DNA of 64,000 nucleotides from Sinorhizobium fredii NGR234 (lineage in GTDB: Bacteria; Pseudomonadota; Alphaproteobacteria; Rhizobiales; Rhizobiaceae): NCBI RefSeq assembly GCF_000018545.1, contig NC_012587.1, forward strand, positions 124,001 to 188,000, given 5' to 3'. This document shows, in pieces, positions 9,561 through 17,530 of the stretch (position 1 is its first letter; the number at the start of each line of letters is the position of its first letter). Below the pieces are notes generated by a model. It was given only the letters and a program-made list of their open reading frames with translations, did not search any database and was not told the DNA's origin. The position numbers and the translations under genes are program-made.

Positions 9561-10168
9561 TCGATCTGCTGTTAATCGGCCTCACCCGGTTCATCGTCGG
9601 CGGGCAGGCGCTCTGGATCGGCGCCTCGCCGGAGACGCGCCAGCGCATCTATTTTGCCAACCACGCCAGCCATCTCGACACGCTGCTGATCTGGTCGGCC
9701 CTGCCGCGGCCGCTGCGCGGCACAACCCATCCGATCGCGGCCTCGGACTATTGGGGCAGGGGCAAGGTCCGCCGCCATATCGCGCTGAAGGTCCTGAATG
9801 CCGTGCTTGTCGACCGTGTCACCCATGGCCCGCCCGGGGCGGCGCTCGCCCCATTGCGCGGCGTGCTGGCCGAGGGCGAGTCGCTCGTTCTCTTTCCCGA
9901 AGGCACGCGCGGCAACGAACGCTTGCCAGGGCCGTTCAAGAGCGGCCTCTACTGGCTGGCGCAGGAATTCCCGGAGGTCGAATTGATCCCGACCTATCTC
10001 GACAATCCGTCGCGCGCCTTCCCGAAGGGAACCTTCCTGCCGGTGCCGATCAGCTGCACGGTTCGCTTCGGCGCGCCGCTCCCGAGGCGGCCGGGAGAAG
10101 AGAAGGAGGCGTTCCTCGAACGCGCCCGCGCCGCCGTCGGTGCGTTGGCGTCGGATCCGGCTTTATGA
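9557..10168 (+). CDS. 1-acyl-sn-glycerol-3-phosphate acyltransferase (PlsC family)
   Basis: Membrane-associated acyltransferase that would acylate lysophosphatidate or a related glycerophospholipid. It contains the catalytic NHASHLD (Hx4D) motif at about residues 35-41 and the acceptor-binding FPEGTRG motif near residue 113. The GTG at 9557 overlaps the stop of the phosphatidyltransferase gene by GTGA, which implies translational coupling and gives 203 aa, a normal length. An open frame continues far upstream (to 8870), but that part is the shadow of the previous gene. The CdsA-like gene starts 8 nt after its stop, so all three are probably one operon. Confidence 0.88.
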   Translation: MIDLLLIGLTRFIVGGQALWIGASPETRQRIYFANHASHLDTLLIWSALPRPLRGTTHPIAASDYWGRGKVRRHIALKVLNAVLVDRVTHGPPGAALAPLRGVLAEGESLVLFPEGTRGNERLPGPFKSGLYWLAQEFPEVELIPTYLDNPSRAFPKGTFLPVPISCTVRFGAPLPRRPGEEKEAFLERARAAVGALASDPAL

Positions 10169-10175
10169 GGCTGCC

Positions 10176-11113
10176 ATGTCGTTGACCGACAAGCTATTCA
10201 TTCTCTTCGGCGGAATTTGCGCCCTGCTCGGCATCGCCTCGGCGATCGGCTTTGTGCTGTCGCGCCAGGTGACCTCCGAGAACGGCCGGGCGACGGTCGA
10301 CAATCTCAACGCCCGCATCAAGGCCTGGTGGGTGATGGTGGCGATCTTCGCGGTGAGTTTCGGCCTCGGCCGCGGCGTCACCGTGGTGCTTTTCGCGCTG
10401 ACCTCGTTCTATACGCTGCGCGAATTCGTCTCGCTGACGCCGACGCGCGGCGCCGATCACCTGCCTCTGGTCGCCGCCTTCTACCTGCTGCTGCCGCTTC
10501 AGTACTGGCTGATCTGGACCGACTGGTACGCGCTCTTCACGATCCTGATCCCCGTCTATGGCTTCCTTCTGCTTCCGAGCCTTGCGGCGCTGAAGGGCGA
10601 CGCCGGTGAGTTTCTGCTCCGGGTGTCGCGCATCCAATGGGGCCTGATGCTGACGGTCTACTGCATCAGCCACGCGCCGGCGCTGCTGACGCTCGACATC
10701 CCCGGCCGCCCACGCGAGGGTTTTCTGCTGCTCTTCTTCCTGATCACCGTCGCGCAGTTCAGCGACGTGATGCAATACGTCTTCGGCAAGCTGTTCGGTC
10801 GAACGAAGGTGGCGCCGGTCATCAGCCCCTCGAAGACCGTCGAAGGCCTAATCGGCGGCGGCCCGCCGTTGCCGCCGGGGCCGGCCTCTGGTGGATCACC
10901 CCGTTCACGCCGCTTGAAGCCGCCGCCATGGCGCTCGCCATCGTCGCCATGGGCTTCCTCGGCGGCCTATCGCTCTCGGCCGTCAAGCGCTCGATGGGCG
11001 TGAAGGACTGGGGCACGATGATATCAGGCCACGGCGGCGTGCTCGACCGCATGGATTCGCTGAGCTTCGCGGCACCGGTGTTTTTTCACCTGACGCGGTA
11101 TTTTTATACGTGA
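10176..11113 (+). pseudogene. phosphatidate cytidylyltransferase (CdsA-like), frameshifted
   Basis: CdsA-family enzyme (phosphatidate + CTP to CDP-diacylglycerol) with many hydrophobic helices. The ATG at 10176 reads MSLTDKLF and the product is normal up to the family signature start SKTVEGLIGGG at about 10830-10865. There the frame breaks: the continuation GLWWITPFTPLEAAAMAL and the conserved KDWG...GHGGVLDRMDSL region lie in another frame, ending at 11113. One base missing between about 10855 and 10880 explains it. No slippery heptamer is visible, so this is a real mutation or a sequencing error rather than programmed shifting. The gene closes the phospholipid cluster. Confidence 0.8.
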
Positions 11114-11217
11114 GGGCGGGTCGCCATCCGAGCATGCCGACTTCCTCGTGCTCAACCTCGTCGCGGCTTAATAGTCGAGGAATGGATCGGAGTTGGCAGT
11201 CAAGCGCCGCCCCGCGC

Positions 11218-11709
11218 CTAGGTATCCCACCCCCACGTAACGTTTGCTAAAAACTCCAGCGCTTGGCCTTCAAGAAACCCTCGAAAGTCGTGCACGCGAT
11301 GCCGTTCGCAAACGTTCGGAATTTTTGCGGAGTTTGGCTTGAAACGTTCCTGCGTAACTACCGTGCCACTGCAGACCTTCGCGGCGGCAATCAGAAAAGG
11401 GTCTGCAACCGGCTGGCCGGTCATTTGCGCTTTAGAAGAGATCAATTGTTGAAAGTGAGGAAGTGCAAAAATTTGCCCGACGAATGCTGCTTCCGCTGGT
11501 GCGGGAGGCTTGAATATTCCAGAATTATGCTTCGCCCACGCTATCACATTTGTCTCGGGGCAGGCTTCAAGTTCGCGTAGCACTTCGCGAACAGACACCA
11601 CGCTACCGCTATCCACCTCTGCCTGGAATAGCTTCCAGAAGGTCGGAAATATGTCGTTGTAATACCGTTCAAGCTCACGAAGGCTGCTAGTGTCCACGAT
11701 ATAAATCAT
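11218..11709 (-). CDS. DUF4411/PIN-domain family protein, probable RNase toxin
   Basis: A 163-aa protein that looks like the DUF4411 branch of PIN-domain nucleases. It shows an N-terminal IVDTSSL with the first acidic residue, a middle acidic VREVLRELE (about residues 40-48), and VADPFLIAAA with a later Asp (about residue 102), followed by a central beta strand GTVVTQE. PIN proteins of this size are commonly toxins that cleave RNA. The gene overlaps the upstream XRE/ImmA-IrrE gene (stop/start overlap at 11706-11709), the usual layout of a toxin-antitoxin-like pair. AT-richer composition than the adjacent core genes suggests transfer. RNase activity is inferred. Confidence 0.75.
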   Translation of the reverse strand: MIYIVDTSSLRELERYYNDIFPTFWKLFQAEVDSGSVVSVREVLRELEACPETNVIAWAKHNSGIFKPPAPAEAAFVGQIFALPHFQQLISSKAQMTGQPVADPFLIAAAKVCSGTVVTQERFKPNSAKIPNVCERHRVHDFRGFLEGQALEFLANVTWGWDT

Positions 11710-12893
11710 GCGGCCATCCCGCGCAGGAACCGGCTCTCCAACTCGTCAACCTGCTTGGGCTTTACGCCTATGAACTCGGCGGCTTCATCTACGTTGATCT
11801 GGCGGCGGCCATAGCGAGCGAACACCTCGCTCATAAGCCGTTCGCTGAGATAGGCGCCCTTCGTAGAATAGAAGCTGCCGCCAGAGCTTCCCTTGTGGAT
11901 CTTCTGGCCGTCCCACTCGCGCTTGCGCTTCTCGTAGAACGCTTGACTGACGCGGTCCGCATCGCGAAACCGCCGCAGAATAACCTCACGGCTGACGCGA
12001 TAGCGCGCAGCTAGTGCGGCAAAGGCATCTGACGGCAGGGCCTCGACGTTTTGCGGAAGTCCGGACACCTGCGCGGCGAAATCATCAGGAGGAACTAAAA
12101 TATCGGCAGCGATCTGATTACAGAAACGCTCTATCCTCTGCTCTGCCGGAGACAACCGATTTAGGGGCGCTTCATCGAAAGTGCTTATCGCGCGCCTACC
12201 CATCAGGACGTGAGCGAGTTCGTGTAGCAAACTGAAAATTTGCCGGGTCTTCGTAGTGCTGTTGTTGATCACCACTATCGGTAATTCGGAATGTTCTAAG
12301 CAGAATCCCGATATTTCACTTTGCTTGAAGGTGTCCTTGAATACGAAAACGCCTCTAGCTTCGACGGCTTTGCGCCAAATCTTCAACGCTTCATCACCAT
12401 CTGGGGCACCCCATTCGCGGGCACCGGGTGCGGGAACACCAAGTGAAGCGCGCACCACTGCGGCTTGCCGCGCGCTGGGCCTTGAAGCGTCGATTTCCAC
12501 TTGTTTCCACAGCGGTTCGGCTGTAGGCGAACTCCCACCAAATAGCTCGATAAGAGACGCCTGATAGGCGCGCGCGCGTCGGATCAGCAACACGGTGTCG
12601 CGGCGCAGATTGCGGAGGTCGGAATCAGGCAAAGCGCGGAATTCAGCTTCTGGCCTGGGTTCCTTAGGGGGTGACGGCAGGAAAAAAATCGCCAGTGGTC
12701 GTTTGTAAAGCTCATATGCAAGCTTCTCTAGCTGTGCATACGAGGGCGCATCAGTCCCGGACTCCCAAGCGTCGATCTCTTCGACCGACTTCTTGAGGCG
12801 CCCGGCCACTTCTTCAGTTGAAAGGTGTGCCGATTCCCGCGCCCATTTTAGGAGCGCCGGTTGAATGCCGGGCAATGATGCCGCCTTACCCAT
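11706..12893 (-). CDS. XRE helix-turn-helix / ImmA-IrrE metallopeptidase
   Basis: Two-domain protein. An N-terminal XRE-type DNA-binding domain (about residues 10-65; LLKWARESAHLSTEEVAGRL) is followed by an ImmA/IrrE zinc peptidase domain with HELAHVLMGR (HExxH, near residue 215) and IERFCNQIAADILVPP. Such fusions act as repressors that can cleave themselves or partner regulators, and they often serve as antitoxin beside a toxin. Here the partner is the overlapping PIN gene. The open frame extends to 12953, but MGKAASLPGIQ at 12893 aligns with normal family N-termini; the ribosome site is weak either way. The pair lies outside the att repeats of the neighbouring element. Confidence 0.82.
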   Translation of the reverse strand: MGKAASLPGIQPALLKWARESAHLSTEEVAGRLKKSVEEIDAWESGTDAPSYAQLEKLAYELYKRPLAIFFLPSPPKEPRPEAEFRALPDSDLRNLRRDTVLLIRRARAYQASLIELFGGSSPTAEPLWKQVEIDASRPSARQAAVVRASLGVPAPGAREWGAPDGDEALKIWRKAVEARGVFVFKDTFKQSEISGFCLEHSELPIVVINNSTTKTRQIFSLLHELAHVLMGRRAISTFDEAPLNRLSPAEQRIERFCNQIAADILVPPDDFAAQVSGLPQNVEALPSDAFAALAARYRVSREVILRRFRDADRVSQAFYEKRKREWDGQKIHKGSSGGSFYSTKGAYLSERLMSEVFARYGRRQINVDEAAEFIGVKPKQVDELESRFLRGMAA

Positions 12894-13000
12894 GCCTACG
12901 TTCTTCCATCCGTCTCGACATTTGAACCTATCTCGCACTTCTTCAAACGCCAAGATGAACGCTCATGCCTAATGATGGCAGGCGAGGCTTACCGGAGGCT

Positions 13001-13018
13001 GTGTTGCTCTCGCAACAC
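13001..13018. promoter_or_regulatory. inverted repeat upstream of the XRE/ImmA-IrrE gene
   Basis: GTGTTGC-TCTC-GCAACAC is a perfect 7-bp dyad about 110 bp upstream of the regulator's start. It could be the XRE operator for autoregulation. This is inference from position and symmetry only. The rest of 12894-13168 shows no gene. Confidence 0.35.
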
Positions 13019-13168
13019 CCCACACAGAAAGAAGTTCCCACGGGCCAACCGTTGTCGACGGTACAGACATGACCAAAGACGCATTCGCGGAGGAAAAGAA
13101 AAGCCGACTTTCCCCTACGGCGACTACGTGGCCGAATTGTTTCGATTATCGATTTTCTTCGAGGTTTT

Positions 13169-13184
13169 TGGTGCCGCTTACGTG
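13169..13184. other. attL, 16-bp copy of the tRNA-Thr 3' end
   Basis: TGGTGCCGCTTACGTG is identical to 34332-34347, where it forms the last 16 nt (acceptor stem, discriminator, CCA) of tRNA-Thr read on the minus strand. Only this short piece of the tRNA is present here, as expected for the distal boundary of a tRNA-integrating element. Confidence 0.88.
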
Positions 13185-13311
13185 CATTGAAGCGTTCTAT
13201 ATCTCGAAATCGCGGCATCTCATCCAACATCATCGGCATTGAAAGCAAACGCGTTTCTTGTCTTATGGGCTCTCACGCTCTATCGTGCGCAGTTAGGCCA
13301 TACCAAATCTA

Positions 13312-13332
13312 GGGGTGGACCAAAAGGTGGAT
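13312..13332. promoter_or_regulatory. possible integrase arm-type repeats near attL
   Basis: Two GGTGGA hexamers 12 bp apart (13315 and 13327) lie just before the integrase start. A similar GGGGTAGAAAGGTGGAT occurs near the right end at 34259-34275. Matching short repeats near both ends are typical of integrase arm sites, but the right one also overlaps the integrase ribosome-site-like sequence type, so this is tentative. Confidence 0.3.
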
Positions 13333-13337
13333 AGAAA

Positions 13338-14546
13338 ATGGCGCGCCCTCTCAACAAACTGACTGCTGTTGCCGTTAAGAACGCGTCGGCCGGTAAGCAT
13401 TCGGATGGCGGAGGACTCTGGCTGCACAAGCGCGAGGACGGCGGGTCGCAATGGATATTGCGCGTGAACGTCCATGGACGACGACGCGAAATGGGGCTTG
13501 GTTCTGCCTCGGACGTTTCGCTGAAGGAGGCCCGGGAAGCCGCTGAGCGCTGGCGGGCTCTGGTGAGAAGCGGTCTGGACCCGATCAAAGAGCGCCAGCG
13601 CCAGCGGCGAGAGGCGGCGCGCAACCTTCATTGTCTTGATGACATCGCGCGTGATGCTTTTGAGAGCCGAAAGGCCGAGCTGAAGGGCGATGGAATTGCA
13701 GGCCGTTGGTTCAGTCCGCTAGAAATCCACGTCCTTCCTAAGCTCGGAAAAGTGCCCGTTGTCGACATTGATCAGACTGACATCCGCGACGTGCTTGCGC
13801 CCATCTGGCATAGCAAAGCGGAGACCGCACGAAAGGCACTAAATCGACTGGCCATCTGCTTGAAGCACGCTGCGGCTCTGGGGCTAGATGTTGACTTGCA
13901 GGCGACGGATAAGGCGCGCGCGCTCCTCGGCAAGCAAAGGCATAAAATCGAAAATATTCCGGCTATGCCTTGGCAGGACGTCCCGGGTTTTTTCGCTTCC
14001 CTCTCGGATGGCAGCGTTACCCACCTCGCCCTGCGTTTACTCATCCTGACCGGCGTCAGGTCTGGCCCTCTTCGTTTCTTGCGAGATGAGCAGATCAACG
14101 GCGACGTTTGGACCATACCCGGTGAGGCCATGAAGGGTCGGAAGGGAGCAACAGCCGATTTCCGCGTTCCTCTGTCGGATGCTGCCCTCGCGGTGGTAGA
14201 GCAGGCCCGCCAGCACGCACGGGATGGGTTCCTCTTCCCCAGTCTCCGGAAAGGCGTGATTTCCGACGCCACCATGTCGCGGCTTATGGAGCGCGCTGGC
14301 ATGGAAGCTCGTCCTCACGGATTTCGATCGAGCTTGCGCGACTGGATTGCCGAGGCCACAGATACGCCCCATGACATAGCGGAGACAACGCTCGGTCACA
14401 TAGTCGGCGGTGCGGTCGAACGAGCATACCGGCGGACAGACTTCCTTGAGCAGCGCCGGCAACTGATGGCGCGGTGGGCGCGCCATGTAACGGGGCAGAG
14501 CGGTCAGGTGATTACGTTGGCAAAGAGGAACCACAGTGAACCGTGA
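13338..14546 (+). CDS. int: P4-type tyrosine integrase (DUF4102 N-terminus)
   Basis: Site-specific recombinase that integrates and excises the element at tRNA-Thr. The 402-aa protein has the N-terminal DUF4102 arm-binding domain (DGGGLWLHKREDGGSQW...MGLGSASDVSLKEAR, about residues 20-75), a core-binding domain, and the catalytic domain with Arg in LILTGVRSGPLRFL (about 240), HGFRSSLRDW (about 325), GHIVGG (about 353) and the nucleophile Tyr in ERAYRRTDF (about 360). It lies 154 bp from attL and points into the element. Usually such integrases sit beside the intact tRNA; here the tRNA is at the other end, which is acceptable since the ends join on excision. Confidence 0.95.
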   Translation: MARPLNKLTAVAVKNASAGKHSDGGGLWLHKREDGGSQWILRVNVHGRRREMGLGSASDVSLKEAREAAERWRALVRSGLDPIKERQRQRREAARNLHCLDDIARDAFESRKAELKGDGIAGRWFSPLEIHVLPKLGKVPVVDIDQTDIRDVLAPIWHSKAETARKALNRLAICLKHAAALGLDVDLQATDKARALLGKQRHKIENIPAMPWQDVPGFFASLSDGSVTHLALRLLILTGVRSGPLRFLRDEQINGDVWTIPGEAMKGRKGATADFRVPLSDAALAVVEQARQHARDGFLFPSLRKGVISDATMSRLMERAGMEARPHGFRSSLRDWIAEATDTPHDIAETTLGHIVGGAVERAYRRTDFLEQRRQLMARWARHVTGQSGQVITLAKRNHSEP

Positions 14547-15396
14547 GTTTGACAAGGCTATGGAGGCTTGGAGGCTTCCGGACGAACTGTCGGTCGTAGA
14601 CGCCGCGATTTTGATAACCGGCAACGATCCGTCCGCGGAACATGAAGTTTATGACCACAAAATGCGTAGGGCGTTTCTGGAGCAGGTCACGACCGGCCAC
14701 AGGGGCTTTGAAGCCGCATTCAGCGCGCTCAGGAGCGCAATTCTTGCGAACAAGCTCCAGGCGAGGGTGGTATTCTCGGTCGATGTAGAGCGGGCAGAAC
14801 TGAGAGCGGTGGTTCGAGGCAGCCGGCAAATATCCGAACTGAGCGGGCAGCTTCTGTCGCATTGCGCGGATGCGGTATCCTTGCAATGGGAGCCAGACTG
14901 GAAACAGACCACGGTCGAAGTCAAGGAACTGAGGCGGTGGCTCGAGTCACGCAACCACCGCCCACCGTTTTTCTTTCCGACAACTGAAACACAGCCAGAA
15001 CCAAGACCGAAGGTGAGGGATTTCATGGATCGAACTCACCTCCGCTATTCCGCCAAGTTGGCGTGCGCGGTGGCCGCATGGGAAGCGCTGGCTGACCTGC
15101 CAAAAAGTAAGGCGGTCAAGGATGCTATTTGCGACTGGGTCGCTGAGCACGGCGAGAGATACGCGAAGCCTGGCGATAGAAACGGTTTCGGCGCCGCCGG
15201 GAAAGTGACCGGAAGCGCCCTTGATCAAATAGCGAGCGTGGTGAACTGGAAGCCGCAGGGTGGAGCGCCCCGAACAGGGGGGGAGGTTTCAGGCAAATCA
15301 GGCCAGGTTCCGAATAGCGGCGTCGGCCCGGCACGACAGGATCAGAAAATGCAGCCGCTCGACGACGAGGGGGGTGAAGAACCTCCCTTCTTGTAA
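14536..15396 (+). CDS. hypothetical protein of the integrative element
   Basis: I do not recognise a named family. The GTG start at 14536 overlaps the integrase end by 11 bp, so it is probably cotranscribed with it. The 286-aa product has an N-terminal part rich in charged helices (MNREFDKAMEAWRLPDELS...), a middle segment beginning MDRTHLRYSAKLACAVAAWEAL with a helical LPKSKAVKDAICDWVAEH, and a low-complexity C-terminus rich in Gly, Pro, Gln and acidic residues. The middle helices could form a DNA-binding fold, and its place behind the integrase suggests a role in element biology, but neither is shown. Confidence 0.7.
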   Translation: MNREFDKAMEAWRLPDELSVVDAAILITGNDPSAEHEVYDHKMRRAFLEQVTTGHRGFEAAFSALRSAILANKLQARVVFSVDVERAELRAVVRGSRQISELSGQLLSHCADAVSLQWEPDWKQTTVEVKELRRWLESRNHRPPFFFPTTETQPEPRPKVRDFMDRTHLRYSAKLACAVAAWEALADLPKSKAVKDAICDWVAEHGERYAKPGDRNGFGAAGKVTGSALDQIASVVNWKPQGGAPRTGGEVSGKSGQVPNSGVGPARQDQKMQPLDDEGGEEPPFL

Positions 15397-15551
15397 CGCA
15401 TTGATTACACCGGTTTTTCCTAGAGAAATCGAGGGAAGGTAAGCAGGAGACCCAGAACCTCTCCCCCGGTAAAGTGAAGCTACCTACCTATTCTTTTCGT
15501 CTTCGGTTCAGCAGCCTTCATCTCGTCTCAATCAAATCCGAGGTGAAGCAA

Positions 15552-15749
15552 ATGCAACTCACAGACCCTCTCCTCACCGTACGCGAAAGCGCCGAGGTCT
15601 TGCAGATCAGCGTCCCGACCTTCTGGCGTCGGGTCGCTGACGGAACCGTCCCCCGGCCGGTGAAAATAGGCGCTCTCTCCCGCTGGCCTTATTCGGAAAT
15701 CATTGCCGTCATCGAGCGCGCCAAGAACTCCCGCTCCGATGTTGCATAG
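15552..15749 (+). CDS. AlpA-family helix-turn-helix regulator / probable excisionase
   Basis: Small (65 aa) MerR/AlpA-like winged helix protein. The motif LLTVRESAEVLQISVPTFWRRVADGTVPRPVKIG...RWPYSEI is the AlpA pattern, with the recognition helix around SVPTFWRR. Such proteins act as recombination directionality factors or activate the integrase in P4-like elements. The start at 15552 is set by the GAGGTGAAG ribosome site just before it. It begins the string of small genes running to 17271. Excisionase function is inferred from family and position. Confidence 0.82.
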   Translation: MQLTDPLLTVRESAEVLQISVPTFWRRVADGTVPRPVKIGALSRWPYSEIIAVIERAKNSRSDVA

Positions 15750-15759
15750 GGGAAAGCCG

Positions 15760-15924
15760 ATGCCATCGCAAAAGAAAGACCCGGTTGCGCGGACAGGCGC
15801 AAACCGGGTCGCAAGCACAGCTCACGCCAGCGTCAAAACCAGCTCCCCTGAGCCAACTGAAAGGTTGTCCGACAGTCTATCCGCGCTCATCCATCTCCGC
15901 TTTAGGTTCCAGGGGCGCATATGA
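15760..15924 (+). CDS. small hypothetical protein (54 aa)
   Basis: Starts at ATG 15760 after AGGGGAAA, 10 bp beyond the excisionase gene, and ends in an ATGA overlap with the next start at 15921. The sequence is basic and Ser/Thr-rich at the N-terminus (MPSQKKDPVARTGANRVAS) with no recognisable domain. The ribosome site plus coupled stop/start supports real translation. Confidence 0.5.
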   Translation: MPSQKKDPVARTGANRVASTAHASVKTSSPEPTERLSDSLSALIHLRFRFQGRI

Positions 15925-16214
15925 GCAAGGTTTTCCTAACGATACGGCGCCTCCCCGATGGCGCGCCCCATACAATGCGCGGACGGCCTGCCTGGGCGCT
16001 TGAGCTTCTAATCGACGCGGGAAGCGCAGGGTGCACTCCAATCACTGATCCAGGGCCTCGCTGGAGCTCCTACGTGCATATCCTGCGGAAGAGGTCAGGG
16101 CTGGTAATCGATACGCTTCGTGAGACTCATGACGGCCAATTTCCGGGCACGCACGCTCGTTATGTACTGCGCTCGCCAGTCGAGGTCCTCCGGAGCTGGA
16201 GGGATGTCAAATGA
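15921..16214 (+). CDS. winged-helix domain protein
   Basis: A 97-aa protein with the pattern AWALELLIDAGSAGCTPI...GPRWSSYVHILRKRSGLVIDT, followed by a wing-like HARYVLRSP segment. It resembles small winged-helix proteins common in phages and rhizobial islands, which probably bind DNA. It is coupled at both ends by ATGA overlaps (15921-15924 upstream, 16211-16214 downstream), placing it in the middle of a strictly overlapping gene chain. A role in regulating the element is likely but unproven. Confidence 0.7.
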   Translation: MSKVFLTIRRLPDGAPHTMRGRPAWALELLIDAGSAGCTPITDPGPRWSSYVHILRKRSGLVIDTLRETHDGQFPGTHARYVLRSPVEVLRSWRDVK

Positions 16215-16327
16215 CCTATGCGACGGATCTGTTTGCCGACGATATGCTAATGCAAGCAGTCACTCCCGAAGCGAAAGCACGTAAGGTGTGGGCCCCCGCA
16301 CCAGAGAACCGGCGGAAGCTGCAATGA
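16211..16327 (+). CDS. 38-residue micro-ORF in the overlapping chain
   Basis: ATG 16211 overlaps the stop of the winged-helix gene, and its TGA (16325-16327) overlaps the start of the next gene at 16324, both as ATGA. It would encode MTYATDLFADDMLMQAVTPE followed by an 18-residue basic tail. It could be a real micropeptide or simply a relay that carries ribosomes to the next start. The double coupling is seen directly; function is unknown. Confidence 0.5.
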   Translation: MTYATDLFADDMLMQAVTPEAKARKVWAPAPENRRKLQ

Positions 16328-16821
16328 CAAACATCAACCTTCGTGACCACAGCCACACATCGGGCCGGGCGGAAAAGAAGCCAAGATGGTTGACGCAGTT
16401 TATCGGGCATCGATTGGAAATGCTGCTAAGTCCTGCATGGCAGGATGCACCACGGCCTCTTGCTAGACTGATAGAGCGACTGGAAATCGAGCATCTTCGG
16501 CACGGCGGGCAAAACAACGGAGAGCTCTACGTTTCATATGCGCAGTTCGCCGCCTACGGCATATCGAAGAGGGTCATATGCAGAACACTGAAGCTGGGCG
16601 AGGACTTGGGTTTGATAGAAGTGATTCGTGGCGAAGGCATCATCAGAGGCGACATTCGGCCCGAGAATGCATACCGGCTAACTTTCGTGCCGGCGAAAAA
16701 CAGAAAATCTCCAACGGACGAATGGAAGCAAATTTCGAAAGCGCGTGCAAAAGACCTTGTGACGGCCTATCGAGCAGACGAGAAGCGGGCGACAAACACA
16801 GCGCGGCGGGCGGCTGCATGA
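16324..16821 (+). CDS. hypothetical protein, possible winged-helix DNA-binding protein
   Basis: A 165-aa basic protein coupled by ATGA to the micro-ORF before it and to the short frame after it. The centre (LARLIERLEIEHLRHGGQNNGELYVSYAQFAAYGISKRVICRTLKLGEDLGLIEVIRG) has the look of a winged helix: a helix pair with ISKRVICRTL as a recognition helix, then a beta-wing IRPENAYRLTF. The C-terminus is Arg/Lys/Ala-rich. Similar proteins occur in prophages and islands of Rhizobiales. I cannot name a family; replication or regulatory roles are both possible. Confidence 0.65.
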   Translation: MTNINLRDHSHTSGRAEKKPRWLTQFIGHRLEMLLSPAWQDAPRPLARLIERLEIEHLRHGGQNNGELYVSYAQFAAYGISKRVICRTLKLGEDLGLIEVIRGEGIIRGDIRPENAYRLTFVPAKNRKSPTDEWKQISKARAKDLVTAYRADEKRATNTARRAAA

Positions 16822-16967
16822 AAACAGCTTCCCAGTACCCGTTCCTGCGCTCTGTCGGTGGCCCTTCCTGCATGAAAGCGGGGCCCCCTCGGTTCCCTTT
16901 CCCGCACTCTCTCGGTGCCCATTCCGCTACTATCTTATATATTTTGGGTGGGGGGTGTAATGGCTAG
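16818..16967 (+). CDS. 49-residue frame with internal repeat (uncertain)
   Basis: ATG 16818 overlaps the previous stop as ATGA; the frame ends at 16967, 8 bp inside the next gene. The product repeats a unit twice (YPFLRSVGGPSC, then FPFPHSLGAHSA), reflecting a degenerate repeat of about 33 bp in the DNA. It may be a short coupled gene, or the repeated DNA may act by itself. Confidence 0.35.
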   Translation: MKTASQYPFLRSVGGPSCMKAGPPRFPFPHSLGAHSATILYILGGGCNG

Positions 16968-17271
16968 CCAGGGCAATAGCATTGAAGGGCATCTTCTCAG
17001 CAACGAAGACAAGTGCGAGCTGGTGCCGTTTCCGCTTAGCAAACGCATCGGCAAAATCAGGGGCGTTGCGGCTAAGCTGCTGGACCGCAAATCGGAACGC
17101 CATGCTGAGTACTATCAGCAGCAAGTGACCGAGGCGTTGGTCGGGCAGTTGCGGAAAATCGGTCTTCCGCAACGTCTCCAGGATAAAGAAATCCGTGAAT
17201 TCTGGTCTGGCGTCGAGCAAGAGATGAAGCGCACGCCCCCTTCACCCCCGCATATCGAACCATCTCGATAA
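16960..17271 (+). CDS. DUF6074-like small protein
   Basis: A 103-aa protein starting at ATG 16960 after a G-rich GGTGGGGGG segment. The N-terminal KCELVPFPLSKRIGKIRGVAAKLLDRKSERHAEYYQQQV followed by helices LRKIGLPQRLQDKEI and REFWSGVEQEM matches the general shape of DUF6074 proteins (a VPFPxxRRxxxI start), which are frequent in rhizobial phages and islands. The function is unknown. It is the last gene of the backbone chain; a conserved palindrome follows 260 bp later at 17531. Confidence 0.6.
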   Translation: MASQGNSIEGHLLSNEDKCELVPFPLSKRIGKIRGVAAKLLDRKSERHAEYYQQQVTEALVGQLRKIGLPQRLQDKEIREFWSGVEQEMKRTPPSPPHIEPSR

Positions 17272-17530
17272 CGCCGACGAGTCTCCCGCTCGTTCATCGG
17301 TTTGGAGAGCCGAACGTGCTGCGACGGCTATGCCCCCACTGGCTTTGATCGGTGACGCGAGTGACGCAGGGGGCGACGATGCTAAGCCCGAGAGGCGCCC
17401 CACCTACACCGTGCTTTTCCGATAACGTCAATCAAAAGGCACGGGCTGTGGCAAAGGAACCAGGTCCTTCTTGCGGGTGCCGCAGAGTGCGCAAGCATGC
17501 AAGTAAGGTAGGAATACTACGAATGACGGG

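Noticed and set aside
10830..10900. Programmed ribosomal frameshift in the CdsA-like gene
   Set aside because: No slippery heptamer or following structured element is visible; a simple one-base deletion explains the break better.
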